The notes beneath the pieces were generated by a model that made no database searches, was not told the DNA's origin, and worked only from the letters and a program-made list of their open reading frames with translations. Made by a program: the position numbers and the translations under genes. This document shows, in pieces, positions 24,577 to 39,131 of a DNA stretch of 64,000 nucleotides (position 1 is the first letter of the stretch; the number at the start of each line of letters is the position of its first letter). The DNA is from Halosimplex salinum (GTDB lineage: Archaea; Halobacteriota; Halobacteria; Halobacteriales; Haloarculaceae): positions 992,001 through 1,056,000 of the forward strand of contig NZ_QWGG01000001.1 in NCBI RefSeq assembly GCF_003730195.1. The letters are read 5' to 3'.

Positions 24577-26295
24577 ATGGAGTTGGCCGCCTTCGCCGAG
24601 CGCGCACGGGCGATCGAAGCAGAGAGCGCCGACGGCGAGATACGCGAGCGCGTGACCGACCTGCTGACGGCGGCGAACGACGACCTGCCCGTCGTCGCCC
24701 GGTACGTCCAGGGCCGCGTGTTCCCCGCACACGACTCGACGAAACTCGACATCGGCCCGTCGCTGTGTTACGAGGCCATCGCGAAGGCGGCCGGCCGGAA
24801 CGTCGCTGCCGACGACGTGGAAGCGCGGGTGGCCGACGTAGGCGACGTGGGCGAAGTCGCCGCGAACTACGACTTCGGCGGCCAGCAGGGTCTCGCCGCG
24901 TTCGGGGCGGGCGGCGGACAGTCCGACGACGACGGCCTCACCGTCGCCGAGGTTGACGCCGACCTCCGGGACCTCGCCGCGGTGGAGGGATCGGGAAGCA
25001 CTGACACGAAACGGGACATCCTGTTTTCCCTCTTCAACCGCTCGGAGGGCGACGAAGCGCGGTATCTCGCCAGACTCGTCCTCTCGGAGATGCGCATCGG
25101 CGTGGGCGAGGGCGCCGTCCGAGACGCGATCGCCGACGCCTTCGACGTGCCGGTCGAGGCGGTCGAACGCGCCCTGCAGGTGACCAACGACTACGGCGAA
25201 GTCGCCGTCGTCGCCCGCGAAGAGGGCGGTTCCGGCCTGGAGTCCCTCGGACTCGAGATCGGCCGACCGGTCGGCGCGATGCTCGCACAGGCCGGGACCG
25301 TCACCGACGCGCTCGACGACTGGGAGACGGCCGCCGTCGAGTGGAAGTACGACGGCGCGCGGGTCCAGGTGCACCACGACCCGGCCGGGGGCGTGGGGGA
25401 CGGAGCGGGAGAGAGCGACGGCCCGAACGACCGAACCCGCCTCTTCTCCCGGAACATGGAGGACGTGACCGACCCGCTCCCGGAGATCGTCGAGTTCGTC
25501 GAGGACGCGCTGGACGCGCCCGCCATCCTCGACGGCGAGGTCGTCGCCGTCGCCGACGACGGGTCGCCGCTCCCCTTCCAGGAGGTGTTGCGCCGGTTCC
25601 GCCGGAAACACGACGTGGCGAAGGCCCGCGAGGACGTGACCGTCGAGTTCCGCGCGTTCGACTGCCTGCACGCCGCGGGCGACGACCTGCTCGACGACCC
25701 GCTGGTCGACCGCCACGACCGGCTCGAAGCGGTGCTGGGCGAGGCGGGCGCCCCGGCGCTCTCGCCGCTCCACCTGTCCGACGACCCCGACGAGATCGCC
25801 GATATCGACGCCGAAGCGCTCGACGCCGGCCACGAGGGGATCATGCTGAAGAACCCCGAGTCGGCGTACACCCCCGGCCGGCGCGGGAAGAACTGGTTGA
25901 AGCGAAAGCCCGACGTCGAGACGCTCGACCTCGTGGTGACCGGTGCCGAGTGGGGCGAGGGGCGGCGGGCTGAGCTCCTCGGCACCTTCCTGCTGTCGGC
26001 CCGTACCGACGACGGCTTCGAGACGCTCGGGAAGGTCGCGACCGGCATCACGGACGAGGAACTCGAAGCCCTCTCGGACCTGCTCGAACCGCACGTCCTG
26101 TCGGAGGACGGCGCGGACGTGGACGTCGAACCCGCCGTCGTCTTCGAGGTGGGCTACGAGGAGATCCAGCCCTCGCCTACCTACTCGTCGGGCTACGCCC
26201 TCCGGTTCCCGCGCTTTCTCGGCGTCCGCGAGGACAAGGACCCCGACGACGCCGACTCGCTGGAGCGCGTCGAGCGGCTGGCCGAGCGGCAGTGA
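24577..26295 (+). CDS. ligA: ATP-dependent DNA ligase, archaeal type
   Basis: Encodes 572 aa. An N-terminal DNA-binding domain (1-215, KRDILFSLFNRSEGDEARYL, VRDAIADAF) precedes the adenylation domain with motif I WKYDGARVQVHH, in which K257 is the residue expected to carry AMP. Further motifs are LFSRNMEDVTDPLPE (III-like), AILDGEVVA (IIIa/IV region), HEGIMLKNP (IV) and NWLKRKPDVETLDLVV (V). The OB-fold C terminus ends in DADSLERVERLAERQ. It seals nicks in replication and repair. An acidic low-complexity insert (about 110-140) and another after motif I are halophile additions. Confidence 0.96.
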   Translation: MELAAFAERARAIEAESADGEIRERVTDLLTAANDDLPVVARYVQGRVFPAHDSTKLDIGPSLCYEAIAKAAGRNVAADDVEARVADVGDVGEVAANYDFGGQQGLAAFGAGGGQSDDDGLTVAEVDADLRDLAAVEGSGSTDTKRDILFSLFNRSEGDEARYLARLVLSEMRIGVGEGAVRDAIADAFDVPVEAVERALQVTNDYGEVAVVAREEGGSGLESLGLEIGRPVGAMLAQAGTVTDALDDWETAAVEWKYDGARVQVHHDPAGGVGDGAGESDGPNDRTRLFSRNMEDVTDPLPEIVEFVEDALDAPAILDGEVVAVADDGSPLPFQEVLRRFRRKHDVAKAREDVTVEFRAFDCLHAAGDDLLDDPLVDRHDRLEAVLGEAGAPALSPLHLSDDPDEIADIDAEALDAGHEGIMLKNPESAYTPGRRGKNWLKRKPDVETLDLVVTGAEWGEGRRAELLGTFLLSARTDDGFETLGKVATGITDEELEALSDLLEPHVLSEDGADVDVEPAVVFEVGYEEIQPSPTYSSGYALRFPRFLGVREDKDPDDADSLERVERLAERQ

Positions 26296-26388
26296 CTCGG
26301 CCCGACTGCGACAACTGACCGACGCTCCGTCACGGACGGATCCGCCGCAAACCCAATCCCTTTCACCGCGAGGGCGGGAGTTCAGGGT

Positions 26389-27135
26389 ATGACAGTTCGA
26401 CACGACGGCCTGACGGTCGACTGGCTCGGCTACGCCACCCTGCGCATCGAGGGCGACGACACCGTGGTGTACTTCGACCCCGGTCGCTACGGCACGCTCA
26501 CCGGCGAGTGGGAGCCCGATACCCCCGGCGTCGGCCACCCGCCCGCGCAGGACTACGACGCGCAAGACGGCGACGTGGTCTGCGTGACCCACATCCACCA
26601 CTACGACAGCGACGGCGTCGAGCGCGTCGCCAAGGACGACGCCACGGTCGTCGCCTTCGAAGGCATCGACGTGACCGACACCGACCGCGACCTGACGCCG
26701 GTCGACGAACTCCCCTACGAAGTGGTCGAGGTCGGGATGGAGGACGAACTCGTCGTGGACGACGTGCCGATCATGACCGTCCCGGCGTACAACGACCCCG
26801 ACGGGAAGAACGTGAACGAGGACGGCACGCCGATCCACCCGCGGGGGATCGGCTGTGGCTTCGTCGCCTCGGTCGACGACACGAGCGTCTTCTGGACGGG
26901 CGACTCCGACGCCCTCGACGGGCACGAGGAACTCGACGCGTCGCTGTTCGTCCCCTCCATCTCGCAGTCGTACACGATGGACCGCCACTCGGCCGCCGAC
27001 CTCGCCGAGGCGATGGACCCGGACCTCGTCCTCCCGATCCACTACAACACGTTCGAAGCGCTCGAAGCAGACAGCGGTGCGTTCGCCGAAGACGTAGCGA
27101 AGCGCAGCGTCCCGGTCGTGCTGGACGAGCACTGA
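26389..27135 (+). CDS. metallo-beta-lactamase-fold hydrolase, UPF0173-like
   Basis: Encodes 248 aa. MBL-fold landmarks are VDWLGYATLRIEGDDTVVYFDP (first strands), VTHIHHYDSDGVERV (the HxHxDH loop, here H-x-H-H-Y-D-S-D-G), VFWTGDSDALDGHEEL (metal-bridging Asp) and VLPIHYNTFEALE (last His). The standard HxHxDH is modified, with Tyr-Asp in place of x-Asp, so metal occupancy may differ. Such UlaG/UPF0173-like enzymes are annotated as metal-dependent hydrolases with unknown substrates. It lies 93 nt after the ligase gene and converges with top6A. Confidence 0.85.
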   Translation: MTVRHDGLTVDWLGYATLRIEGDDTVVYFDPGRYGTLTGEWEPDTPGVGHPPAQDYDAQDGDVVCVTHIHHYDSDGVERVAKDDATVVAFEGIDVTDTDRDLTPVDELPYEVVEVGMEDELVVDDVPIMTVPAYNDPDGKNVNEDGTPIHPRGIGCGFVASVDDTSVFWTGDSDALDGHEELDASLFVPSISQSYTMDRHSAADLAEAMDPDLVLPIHYNTFEALEADSGAFAEDVAKRSVPVVLDEH

Positions 27136-27181
27136 GAACTGAGCCGTCTGGCCGCAACAGCAGCAAAAAGGCGAGTACCGA

Positions 27182-28273
27182 TTACAGGATGCCCATCTCT
27201 TCGAGCCGTTCGGGGAGATAGGTGTCGGTCACGAAGTCGAGCCCGTAGGACGCCAGGCTCTGCTGTTCGGACTTCTTCCCGATGTCGAGCTGGAGTTCGA
27301 TCTGTTCCTCCCAGTAGTCGGTCTGGAAGCGCGGGTCCTCCAGTTCGCTCTCCAGCGCGTTCACGTCGGAGTCGCTGAGCGGGTCGGTCGGCAGGTCGTA
27401 CTCGACGATGTCCTCGGGCTGGATGCCGATGTACTGGGCCTCGGGCGTCGCGAGGTACTCCGAGAGGTGCGCGCTCTTGATGGAACCGTAGGCGACGGAG
27501 CCGTAGATGCGGTACGACCACGGGTCACCGTCAGCGAAGACCACGACCGGCAGGTCGAGTTCGTCGTGGAGTCGCTTCGTGATCCGGCGGGTCGCCCGCG
27601 CGGGCTGGCCGCCGAGGTGGACGACGAGCGCGTCGTACTCGTCGTCGAAGCCGTTCTCGACCAGTCGGTCGCGCATACCACCGGTCTCCACGCACAGGAC
27701 GAACTCCGCGTCGTTGTCGAGGAACTCGATGGTGTCCGGGTTGTTCGGGATCTGGTAGCCGCCCTGCCCGACGTCGTCCTGACAGTGGATCTCCCGATCG
27801 CCGCGGTTGGTCTGCTCGCGGAGGAGCAGCGGGCCCATTATCTTCGCCCCGGACTCCTCCGGGCGCATGTGGAAGTCCTCGCGCTTGACCTCGGAGACGA
27901 TCTCGAGGTCCTCGATGAGGTTGTTCGACTCGTCCTGGCTGTTGAACTGCGCCTCGTCGAGGTCCCAGGACTCGCTCAGGTAGTACAGCTCACGCAGGGT
28001 GGACGAGCGGTCGTCGTCGAGCTGACCGGCGAGGAAGTCGATGGTGTAGGTCGCCTTCAGCAGCTTCTCCGCGCCCGAGATGGTCTTGGCCGTCCGCGTG
28101 CTCTCGCGGTCGCCGTACACCCAGACGTTCTTGTCCTCGTCGTACTCGATGTTGGACTTCGTCCGGGTGGGGATCTGCATCGTCGGCACGTCGCCGTCCT
28201 CGAACTGCTCGTAGAACTCCTCGGCCAGGTCGATCAGCTGTTCTCTCGCGTCCGCGTCTGTGTCAGTGCTCAT
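27182..28273 (-). CDS. top6A: DNA topoisomerase VI subunit A (Spo11-like)
   Basis: Encodes 363 aa. It contains the 5Y-CAP region with the catalytic tyrosine in [13 protein letters not shown] and the Toprim domain with [12 protein letters not shown] (Glu) and [16 protein letters not shown] (DxD-type metal site). It cuts both strands to relax supercoils and decatenate DNA, together with subunit B. The start is only two nucleotides after the top6B stop, so both are translated from one message. The chosen ATG at 28273 gives the usual [18 protein letters not shown] opening; longer in-frame extensions are Arg-rich and unlikely. Confidence 0.97.
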   Translation of the reverse strand: MSTDTDADAREQLIDLAEEFYEQFEDGDVPTMQIPTRTKSNIEYDEDKNVWVYGDRESTRTAKTISGAEKLLKATYTIDFLAGQLDDDRSSTLRELYYLSESWDLDEAQFNSQDESNNLIEDLEIVSEVKREDFHMRPEESGAKIMGPLLLREQTNRGDREIHCQDDVGQGGYQIPNNPDTIEFLDNDAEFVLCVETGGMRDRLVENGFDDEYDALVVHLGGQPARATRRITKRLHDELDLPVVVFADGDPWSYRIYGSVAYGSIKSAHLSEYLATPEAQYIGIQPEDIVEYDLPTDPLSDSDVNALESELEDPRFQTDYWEEQIELQLDIGKKSEQQSLASYGLDFVTDTYLPERLEEMGIL

Positions 28274-28275
28274 TG

Positions 28276-30711
28276 TTAGGCGTCGATAGTGAGCCGCTCG
28301 GATTCGAGACCCTCGACTGAGATCTCGAACTCCGCGTCGTCGCCGACGTCGTACTCCAGCGTGGTCTCGTCGCCGCTCGACACCGACGTCGACCACTTGA
28401 CGAACCACTCGCCGTCCATCTCGACGACGCTCGCGTCGCCGTTGGCCAGGACCGGCTCGCTCCCGGCGACGATGTCCGTGATCTCGACGTCCGCCGCGCG
28501 GTCGGAGTTGTTCTCGATGGTGAGTCGGACCGTGTCGCCGTCGCGCTCGCGCTCGACGAGGACGTTGTTCATGATCCGCGCGAGCGTGTCGTCGATGTCC
28601 AGCTCGTCGCTGCCGGTGACCTGCGTGAGCTTCTCGGCCATCTCCGGCAGGATCGTCGCCAGCTTGTCCTGTTTCTCCCGGCGCTGTTGCATCGAGCGTC
28701 GCTTCTTGAGGAAGGACTTCAGCTCGCGGGCCGCCTCGCGCATCGCGAGTTCGATCTCCGATTCGAGTTCGGGGACGTTCGCGACGGCGTCCTTGGACTC
28801 GCTCGTGAACGGCACGTTCGTCGAGGCGATGTGGACCATGATGACGACCGGGCCGTTGGGGATGCCCGAACCGCCCGGCTGGTCGAGGTTGTAGTTGCGC
28901 CAGTTGATGTTCTTGACCACGTCGGTGGTCGCACAGGCGCCGCGCTGATAGACGAGCGGGACGCGGTTGGCGAAGCGCATCACCTCGGCTTTGCCCTCGG
29001 CCTCGACGTCGCCGCCGTAGGCGAGGCCCGCCTCGACGATGAACGGGTCGCCGCCGTGGACGGACGCGTCGCGGGTCGAGGCGGCGAAGAAGTCCGCGTC
29101 GTACTCCTTTCGCAGCCCCTCCTCGATGAGTTCGGCGTTGATCGGCGCCAGACAGTCCGTCGGCGGCGAGATGATGTCCGTCTCCCGCATCGCTTCCATC
29201 AGCTGACTGGAGACGTCGCGGTCGTCACCGATCTCGTTCACGTTCGGCGGCTCGTCCGGCACGCGTTCGGCCGCCTCCCAGATTATCTCGACGACGTTCT
29301 CGCGAGCCGTCTCGCCGAAGGTCGCGTCGTCGTACTCCTCGGTCGCGTCCGCCGCTCGGCGGACGAACTCGCGGATCTCGTCGCGAGTGAAGCGGTGTCG
29401 GTGGTCCTCGGCGTCGCCGAACTTCGGCGCGAGCCTGTCGGCGAGCCCCTGGATCGTCGCGTCGTCTTTCTGCGTCGTCGTCACCTCGTCGATCATCCCG
29501 TAGAGGTCCGCACGGAGGCGCTCGTACTCCTGATCGTCGGCCGCGTCGACACCGTTACCGGCACCGACGACGGCGTTCCAGCCGGCCTCGACGGCGTTCT
29601 CGCGGACCGTCGAGCCGAACGTCGTGTCGTGTTTCTCCTCGACGTCGTCGGCGACGTCGTCGACGAGCGCGGCGAGTTCGTGGTGAGCGACGCGCTCGTA
29701 GCCGTCGAGGGCGTCGGAGACGCGGTCGGCGAACTCGGCGGTGGCGTCGGCGCCCTTGTTGGCGACGGCGGCGTCGAGCGCGCGTGCCACGTCCGCGTCC
29801 TCGTGGGCCTTCGGCGGCGTCCAGGCCATCTCGCGGCCGTAGTGGCGGTCTCTGAAGTTGTCGATGACGGAGTCGGCGGTTTTGCCGCCGACGCGGGTGA
29901 ACTCGCCCTGGAGGAAGCCCGACACCGAGTAGGAGTCCGTGGCGTCGAGCATCTTGATGAGCGTCCCGAGTTCGACCCCGTGAGGGTGGGGTCGGATCTC
30001 CTCGGTCTCCTCGGGGAGCTGGTCGGTCACCCGCTCGTACTTCATGTGCTCGCTGGGCTCGCGCAGTTCGATGCGAGCGTGCGGGTTGACGACGGCGGTG
30101 TGTTTGATGTAGTCGTGGAGCTGGTTGCGAGCGCGCATGTTCGCCTCCATCTCCAGTTCGATGCGCGTGCCGTGGGGCCGCTCCCACGAGGTGGTCTCCT
30201 CGACGTCGATCTCTGGCTCGTTGGTGTCCGTGTCGATGATGAGCTCGAAGTACTCCGCGTCGGCGCTCCCCTGCGTCCGGGAGGTGACCTTCGCGGGCTT
30301 GCCGGAGGTGAGCTGCGAGTACAGCACCGCCGCGGAGATCCCGATCCCCTGCTGACCGCGGTTCTGCTCGCGCTTGTGGAAGCGTGACCCGTAGAGCAGT
30401 TTCCCGAACACCTTGGGGAGTTGCTCCTTGGTGATCCCCGGCCCGTTGTCCTCGACGATGAGCCGGTAGTAGTCGCCCGCTTCCTGTATCTCGACGTAGA
30501 CGTCGGGTGCGATGCCCGCCTCTTCGCAGGCGTCCAGCGCGTTGTCGACCGCCTCCTTGACGGCGGTCACGAGTCCCCGGGCTCCGCTGTCGAACCCGAG
30601 CATGTGCTTGTTCTTCTCGAAGAACTCGGCGATGGAGATCGACCGCTGGCTCTCCGCCAGCTCCTCGGCGATCCCCTCACTCCCGCCGAGTTGCGACTGA
30701 TGCGATGTCAT
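28276..30711 (-). CDS. top6B: DNA topoisomerase VI subunit B
   Basis: Encodes 811 aa, longer than the 530-620 aa of most archaea but normal for haloarchaea. The GHKL ATPase domain is N-terminal ([35 protein letters not shown] with the N-box, [31 protein letters not shown]). A charged insertion of about 170 residues (about 290-470) interrupts the H2TH/transducer region. The transducer keeps [33 protein letters not shown] and [20 protein letters not shown]-terminal Ig-like domain follows (about 710-811). It supplies ATP-driven gating to Top6A and is divergent from gyrB. Confidence 0.97.
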   Translation of the reverse strand: MTSHQSQLGGSEGIAEELAESQRSISIAEFFEKNKHMLGFDSGARGLVTAVKEAVDNALDACEEAGIAPDVYVEIQEAGDYYRLIVEDNGPGITKEQLPKVFGKLLYGSRFHKREQNRGQQGIGISAAVLYSQLTSGKPAKVTSRTQGSADAEYFELIIDTDTNEPEIDVEETTSWERPHGTRIELEMEANMRARNQLHDYIKHTAVVNPHARIELREPSEHMKYERVTDQLPEETEEIRPHPHGVELGTLIKMLDATDSYSVSGFLQGEFTRVGGKTADSVIDNFRDRHYGREMAWTPPKAHEDADVARALDAAVANKGADATAEFADRVSDALDGYERVAHHELAALVDDVADDVEEKHDTTFGSTVRENAVEAGWNAVVGAGNGVDAADDQEYERLRADLYGMIDEVTTTQKDDATIQGLADRLAPKFGDAEDHRHRFTRDEIREFVRRAADATEEYDDATFGETARENVVEIIWEAAERVPDEPPNVNEIGDDRDVSSQLMEAMRETDIISPPTDCLAPINAELIEEGLRKEYDADFFAASTRDASVHGGDPFIVEAGLAYGGDVEAEGKAEVMRFANRVPLVYQRGACATTDVVKNINWRNYNLDQPGGSGIPNGPVVIMVHIASTNVPFTSESKDAVANVPELESEIELAMREAARELKSFLKKRRSMQQRREKQDKLATILPEMAEKLTQVTGSDELDIDDTLARIMNNVLVERERDGDTVRLTIENNSDRAADVEITDIVAGSEPVLANGDASVVEMDGEWFVKWSTSVSSGDETTLEYDVGDDAEFEISVEGLESERLTIDA

Positions 30712-30736
30712 CCGTGAAACCCCCTACTGGCGGGCA

Positions 30737-30745
30737 GGTTAAAAG
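30737..30745 (-). promoter_or_regulatory. TATA box of the top6B-top6A operon
   Basis: On the minus strand CTTTTAACC is centred about 30 nt from the top6B ATG at 30711. A nearly leaderless transcript is expected. Confidence 0.6.
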
Positions 30746-30939
30746 GCGTTCGCCGGCGGAGTGAAAGTGAAACCCCCGCCTCGAACGCGCCGGCGGCGGT
30801 TTGACACCGGCTCCGACGCGCGGCGTGTCGGTCGACTGTGACGACCGCGGCGCGTAGCTGGGACGGGCTCCGAGCCGCCCGATATGACGGGTGAGCGCCA
30901 CTCTCCGTGGGCGGTTTCGCGCTCGCGCGCGTGCGAGAG

Positions 30940-30947
30940 CTTTAAGG
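30940..30947 (+). promoter_or_regulatory. TATA box of the gyrB-gyrA operon
   Basis: CTTTAAGG about 34 nt before the gyrB ATG at 30978. A short GC palindrome (CTCGC/GCGAG around GCGCGT) lies just upstream. About 195 bp separate it from the top6B TATA box, so the two divergent promoters share one intergenic region. Confidence 0.55.
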
Positions 30948-30968
30948 GGGCCGCTGTACTACCGGTAG

Positions 30969-32897
<1,929 letters not shown>

Positions 32898-32923
32898 AAC
32901 GCGACGCGACTTCGATTCGAGAC

Positions 32924-32933
32924 GGAGAGGTGA
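32924..32933 (+). promoter_or_regulatory. strong ribosome-binding site of gyrA
   Basis: GGAGAGGTGA ends 4 nt before the gyrA ATG at 32938. A good Shine-Dalgarno sequence fits a downstream cistron, in contrast with the leaderless first genes of most operons here. Confidence 0.65.
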
Positions 32934-32937
32934 CACT

Positions 32938-35493
<2,556 letters not shown>

Positions 35494-35720
35494 CACCGCG
35501 AGCGCGCCGCAAGCGCGTCTCGGTTGGCCCGTGAGTCGAGCGAACGGGGCCACGTCAGAGCTTTGCTCTGACGCTTTTTTGGTCCAGATTTTTTGGCCGA
35601 TGGTGCCCGCAGTGAGCGCGAGGTCGACCGAAGGGAGACCTCGATACGAACGGGGAGCGGAGCGACCCGTGAGCGGAGCGAACGAGGACACCGGAGGCGA
35701 AAAAAGGTGGTAGCGGGGTG
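35494..35720 (+). mobile_element. hairpin-rich insert between two copies of the gyrA 3' end
   Basis: The 227 nt after the gyrA stop have no credible gene. They hold at least four palindromes: GGCCCGT/ACGGgGCC around an 11-nt loop (35526-35551, one bulged G), CGTCAGAGC/GCTCTGACG followed by six T (35553-35580), CGAGGTC/GACCTCG around gaccgaaggga (35619-35643) and ACGGG/CCCGT around gagcggagcga (35650-35670). A further loop-like GAGCGGAGCGA is at 35671. Because the block is flanked by two gyrA 3' ends, I read it as an inserted element, but no transposase or clear terminal repeats are seen. Confidence 0.55.
35553..35580 (+). terminator. perfect 9-bp hairpin with T6 tract after gyrA
   Basis: CGTCAGAGC (35553-35561), loop TTT, GCTCTGACG (35565-35573), then C and six T (35575-35580). 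A second six-T run follows at 35589-35594. T tracts terminate archaeal transcription, so this is a probable terminator of the gyrBA message. The same stem recurs at 42690-42709. Confidence 0.7.
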
Positions 35721-35843
35721 GTCGTGATGAAACTGGAGTCGGGCGACCAGGTCGCAAGCGTCGACGCGATCCCCGCCTCTGTCGGCGACATCGACGCGGA
35801 CGAGGCGGAAGCGGCCGCCGAAGCCGCCGAAGACGACGACTGA
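35721..35843 (+). pseudogene. gyrA: duplicated 3' end of gyrA (41 codons including stop)
   Basis: From 35721 the sequence repeats gyrA 35404-35488 with 82 of 85 positions identical, in the same frame. The three differences (35463 C/T, 35472 T/C, 35487 A/G) are all third-codon-position and synonymous. It then continues beyond the point where gyrA stops, encoding DEAEAAAEAAEDDD and a TGA at 35841. The long acidic Ala/Glu tail looks like a normal haloarchaeal GyrA terminus. There is no start codon or ribosome-binding site at its left end, so it is most likely an untranslated remnant. Confidence 0.88.
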
Positions 35844-35977
35844 CGGCCGTTTCCCCGTAGTTTCTCCTTTTTCGATTCTCACCGTCGAGCCGTGCGCTCC
35901 ACGGCGAATCGTCACAAGAACTTTGCCACTGGTCCGAACAGTACCACCCAACGACGGGGAACCGTCACTCGATTACG
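35844..35977. other. spacer with T-rich tract before the surface-protein gene
   Basis: A pyrimidine/T-rich stretch (TTTCTCCTTTTTCG at about 35862-35875) right after the duplicated gyrA end may be the original gyrA terminator. The remainder carries the promoter region of the next gene without a clear TATA box. No gene seen. Confidence 0.5.
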
Positions 35978-38113
35978 ATGTTAGACAGACGCGCAGTTTC
36001 GACGTACGGTGTACTGGTCGTTCTCGCGGTCGCGGTCGTCGGTGCGACGGGGGCGCCGGCGGTCGCGCTCGGGGGAACGGACTCGCCGACGGCGGGATCG
36101 GCCGCCAGCGGCGATGCGACGGCGTGTTCGATCGCCGGACCGGCGGGGAGTGGGTCGGTCGGCGCGGCGGCGACAGCGAGCGGACACTCGCGGGAGAGTT
36201 ACCCCGACGCGCCCCACATGGACGTCGCGCGCGGCGACATCGCGGCTATCGAGACCGGCATCCTGCGGGGACGGACCGGGACGGTCCGGATCGAGTCGGT
36301 CGGCGGCGAGTTCAACGTGAGCCTGACGTTCGCGAACAACGACGGTCGGAAGCCGGCGACGCTCTACGTGAACACCTACCTCGCCGGGAACGAGTCGGCG
36401 GTCGACGACCTGGCGTACACCGCGGGCGACGGCGACCGCGTCTCCGTCGACGGCCGTTCCTCGGTCTCGGGGGCGCCGATGCCGACCGGCGCCTACGACG
36501 TGACCGTCGAGAAGAAGTCCGGGACGGAGCGAGAGCGGTTGACCATCGACGACCCGTCGGTCGACGACTTCACGCTCCTCCGTGCACCCGGCGACCGCTT
36601 CGAGAATCTCAGTACCGAGCGCGCCGTCAACGAGGGTCTCCGGTCGGGCGTCGTGTCGGACCCGCCGCGGATCTCGGGCGGCGACCGGGCCGCCGCGCTC
36701 GGCGACACGATGGTGTACAGGCTGAACGCCAGCGGCCTCTACGGCCTGCTGGCCGCACAGGGCGGCGGATCCGTCGGTGAGAACTTCCTCGCCATCGAGG
36801 GAGACGATGCGACGCGGGCGCTGGACCTGGGTATCACCCGCGGCGACGGCTGTCCGCCGTCCGTCGACGTGCCCGCCAGCGTCGGTGACGGGACGATGCA
36901 CGTCATCCCGGATTCGACGAACGAGACCCTGTATCTCGCGACCGACCTCCGACGGGCGGCACTGACGGGGAGTAGCGGGTGGGACAGCGCCACTGCACGG
37001 GCCAGCGTGTCCGTCTTCGACCGCACGCACCTCTCCGATTCCAACGTGACCAGATCGCTCGAATACGAGATCCTCGACCGCGAGATCGACTACGACCCCG
37101 CCGGAGAGGCCATCCGGCGCCAGGCGGCGTCCGGCCAGCGGATCGGCGGCGAGACGACGCTCGCGCCCGGCAGTCGGCTCACGCTCGACGTCACTGCCTA
37201 CGACGGCGACTACGAGACGCAGGCGGTGACAGAGGTCGACGACGACGGGACCTTCGACACGACGGTGAACCTCTCCGAAGCGCCGGACGACGCGCGACTG
37301 ACGCTCTCCGTCGCGGAGGTCGACGGGTCGATCACGCTCCTGACGACCGGTAACGCCCCCGAGACGGCCGTCTGGTTCCAGGAGTACGAGAGCCCCAGCA
37401 CGGAGGAGGCGACCACGATAGACGGCGTGCGCGTCGCGCTGGACGACCCCGGATTCGTCGCGGCGTACGCGGTCCCGCCGGACGAGCAGGTCACCCACGC
37501 GGATGTGATCGGACGCTCGGCGTACCTCCAGTCGGGGGTCCACACCACTGCGGTCGACCTCGACCGACCGCTGACCGACAGCAGAACGGTCGTCCTCGCG
37601 GTGCACCGTGACGACGACGGCGACGGGCAGTTCGACTACCCGGCCGACGACAGCCCGGTCCGCGTCGACGACGAGGCGGTGTACACGGCGGGGAGAGTCC
37701 TCCTGAGCGGCGACGGGTCGTCGCCGCCGATGGACCCGGAGTATCTGCGCGTCAGCCTGCTGCCGGCCGACGAGATAGAGGGGACGCCGGTCCCGACGGC
37801 GACGCCGACCGACGAACCGACCGCGACGCCGACCCCCTCGCCGACGGCCGAACCGGTCGGGACGACCGAACTCCCGCCGCCGACGCTCCGCGGCGAGGAG
37901 ACGCCCACGCCCGACCAGTCGGGGACGGACGCACCGAACGGGACGGCCGTCTCACCGACCGTGAACGGCACCGTCGGTCCGAACGGGACGGCGGCTGCCA
38001 ACGTCACTGACGGCGACGGACCGACAGAAGGGTTCGGACCCGGATTCGGCCCCGGTGCGGTGCTCGTCGCCGTCGCGGTGCTGGTCGGCGCCGCGCTCGT
38101 CCGACGGTCCTGA
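35978..38113 (+). CDS. large secreted surface protein with PGF-CTERM-like anchor
   Basis: Encodes 711 aa. The signal peptide is TYGVLVVLAVAVVGATGAPA. Residues about 85-190 (VARGDIAAIETGILRGRTG, FNVSLTFANND, STEVT-type strands) resemble the DUF7827/BGTF domain of haloarchaeal S-layer-like proteins. Residues about 480-575 (VRVALDDPGFVAAYAVPPDE, LAVHRDDDGDGQFDYP) match the DUF7282-like domain also found on the pilus platform protein at 22071-24494. A Thr/Pro-rich stalk (about 590-690) with NGT sequons precedes FGPGFGPGAVLVAVAVLVGA plus ALVRRS, a PGF-CTERM-type archaeosortase signal. The mature protein should be lipid-linked at the cell surface. Function unknown. Confidence 0.85.
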   Translation: MLDRRAVSTYGVLVVLAVAVVGATGAPAVALGGTDSPTAGSAASGDATACSIAGPAGSGSVGAAATASGHSRESYPDAPHMDVARGDIAAIETGILRGRTGTVRIESVGGEFNVSLTFANNDGRKPATLYVNTYLAGNESAVDDLAYTAGDGDRVSVDGRSSVSGAPMPTGAYDVTVEKKSGTERERLTIDDPSVDDFTLLRAPGDRFENLSTERAVNEGLRSGVVSDPPRISGGDRAAALGDTMVYRLNASGLYGLLAAQGGGSVGENFLAIEGDDATRALDLGITRGDGCPPSVDVPASVGDGTMHVIPDSTNETLYLATDLRRAALTGSSGWDSATARASVSVFDRTHLSDSNVTRSLEYEILDREIDYDPAGEAIRRQAASGQRIGGETTLAPGSRLTLDVTAYDGDYETQAVTEVDDDGTFDTTVNLSEAPDDARLTLSVAEVDGSITLLTTGNAPETAVWFQEYESPSTEEATTIDGVRVALDDPGFVAAYAVPPDEQVTHADVIGRSAYLQSGVHTTAVDLDRPLTDSRTVVLAVHRDDDGDGQFDYPADDSPVRVDDEAVYTAGRVLLSGDGSSPPMDPEYLRVSLLPADEIEGTPVPTATPTDEPTATPTPSPTAEPVGTTELPPPTLRGEETPTPDQSGTDAPNGTAVSPTVNGTVGPNGTAAANVTDGDGPTEGFGPGFGPGAVLVAVAVLVGAALVRRS

Positions 38114-38146
38114 CGGGCGTCGGCCGGTCGTAGCGGGGAGACAGCG

Positions 38147-39058
38147 TCAGAGAATCCGTTTTCCGAGCGCGCTGGCGACGAGTTCGACTCCCAGTTCGGC
38201 GGTCCGGTTGTGGTCGTCGAGGATCGGGTTGACTTCGACGATCTCCAGCGACGCGAGGTCCTCGCCTGCGGTGCGTGAGACGATCTCCATGGCGGTGTGG
38301 CCTTCGCGATAGGAGGCCCCGCCGCGGACGGGCGTCCCCACGCCGGGCGCCTCGGCCGGGTCGAGGAAGTCCATGTCGAGGCTGACGTGGATCCCGTCCG
38401 TCCCGTCCGCCGCGACCGCGAGCGCGTCGCGCGTCACGTCGGGGAGCCCGCGCTGGTCGACGTCGGTCATCGTGTACGTCGTCACGCCGCTCTCCCGGAG
38501 TGCCCGACCCTCTTCGTCGTCGACGTCTCTGAGGCCGACGATAGCGACGTTTTCGGGGTCGACGGCGGGTGCTTCGGCCCAGCCGCCGGCGAACGACCCG
38601 CTGCCGAGTATGGCGGCGACGGACATCCCGTGGACGTTGCCGCTGGGCGTCGTGGCGGGGGTGTTGAAGTCGGCGTGGGCGTCGAACCAGACGACGCCGA
38701 GGTCGCGGTCGCGCGCGACGCCGCCGACGGTACCGATGGCGATAGAGTGGTCGCCGCCGAGCACGAGCGGGAAGTGACCGTCCTCGACGGCCGCGGCCAC
38801 GTCGTCGGCGAGTTCGCGGCACACCCGTTCGGTCGCGCCGAGGTACTTCGCGCGCCCCTCGGACGGCTGCCCCTCCGTCGGGTCGGTCGTCACCGGACTC
38901 GGCACGGAGACGTCGCCGCCGTCGTCGCAGGTGAGTCCGAGCGAGTCGAGTTCGGCCGTGAGGCCCGCGTACCGGAGCGCTGAGGGACCCATGTCGACGC
39001 CGCGTCTGTCCGCGCCGAGGTCCATCGGGACGCCGAACACGCGCACTGGTCGGTTCAT
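38147..39058 (-). CDS. arginase family ureohydrolase
   Basis: Encodes 303 aa. Manganese-site motifs of arginase/agmatinase are present: LVLGGDHSIAIGT, VVWFDAHADFNTP, HVSLDMDFLDPAEAPGVGTP and LEIVEVNPILDDHNRTA. The opening RVFGVPMDLGADRRGVDMGP and the DDGGD motif favour arginase (arginine to ornithine and urea) over agmatinase, but speB-like activity cannot be excluded. The start is the ATG at 39058; longer upstream extensions are not conserved in style. It converges with the surface-protein gene, leaving 33 nt between stops. Confidence 0.9.
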   Translation of the reverse strand: MNRPVRVFGVPMDLGADRRGVDMGPSALRYAGLTAELDSLGLTCDDGGDVSVPSPVTTDPTEGQPSEGRAKYLGATERVCRELADDVAAAVEDGHFPLVLGGDHSIAIGTVGGVARDRDLGVVWFDAHADFNTPATTPSGNVHGMSVAAILGSGSFAGGWAEAPAVDPENVAIVGLRDVDDEEGRALRESGVTTYTMTDVDQRGLPDVTRDALAVAADGTDGIHVSLDMDFLDPAEAPGVGTPVRGGASYREGHTAMEIVSRTAGEDLASLEIVEVNPILDDHNRTAELGVELVASALGKRIL

Positions 39059-39131
39059 GCGACGGCGTTGGAGACCGAACGGGAAAACGGTCGGGGCTAC
39101 CGGCCCGGCGGCGTCGGTCTCCGCCGACTCG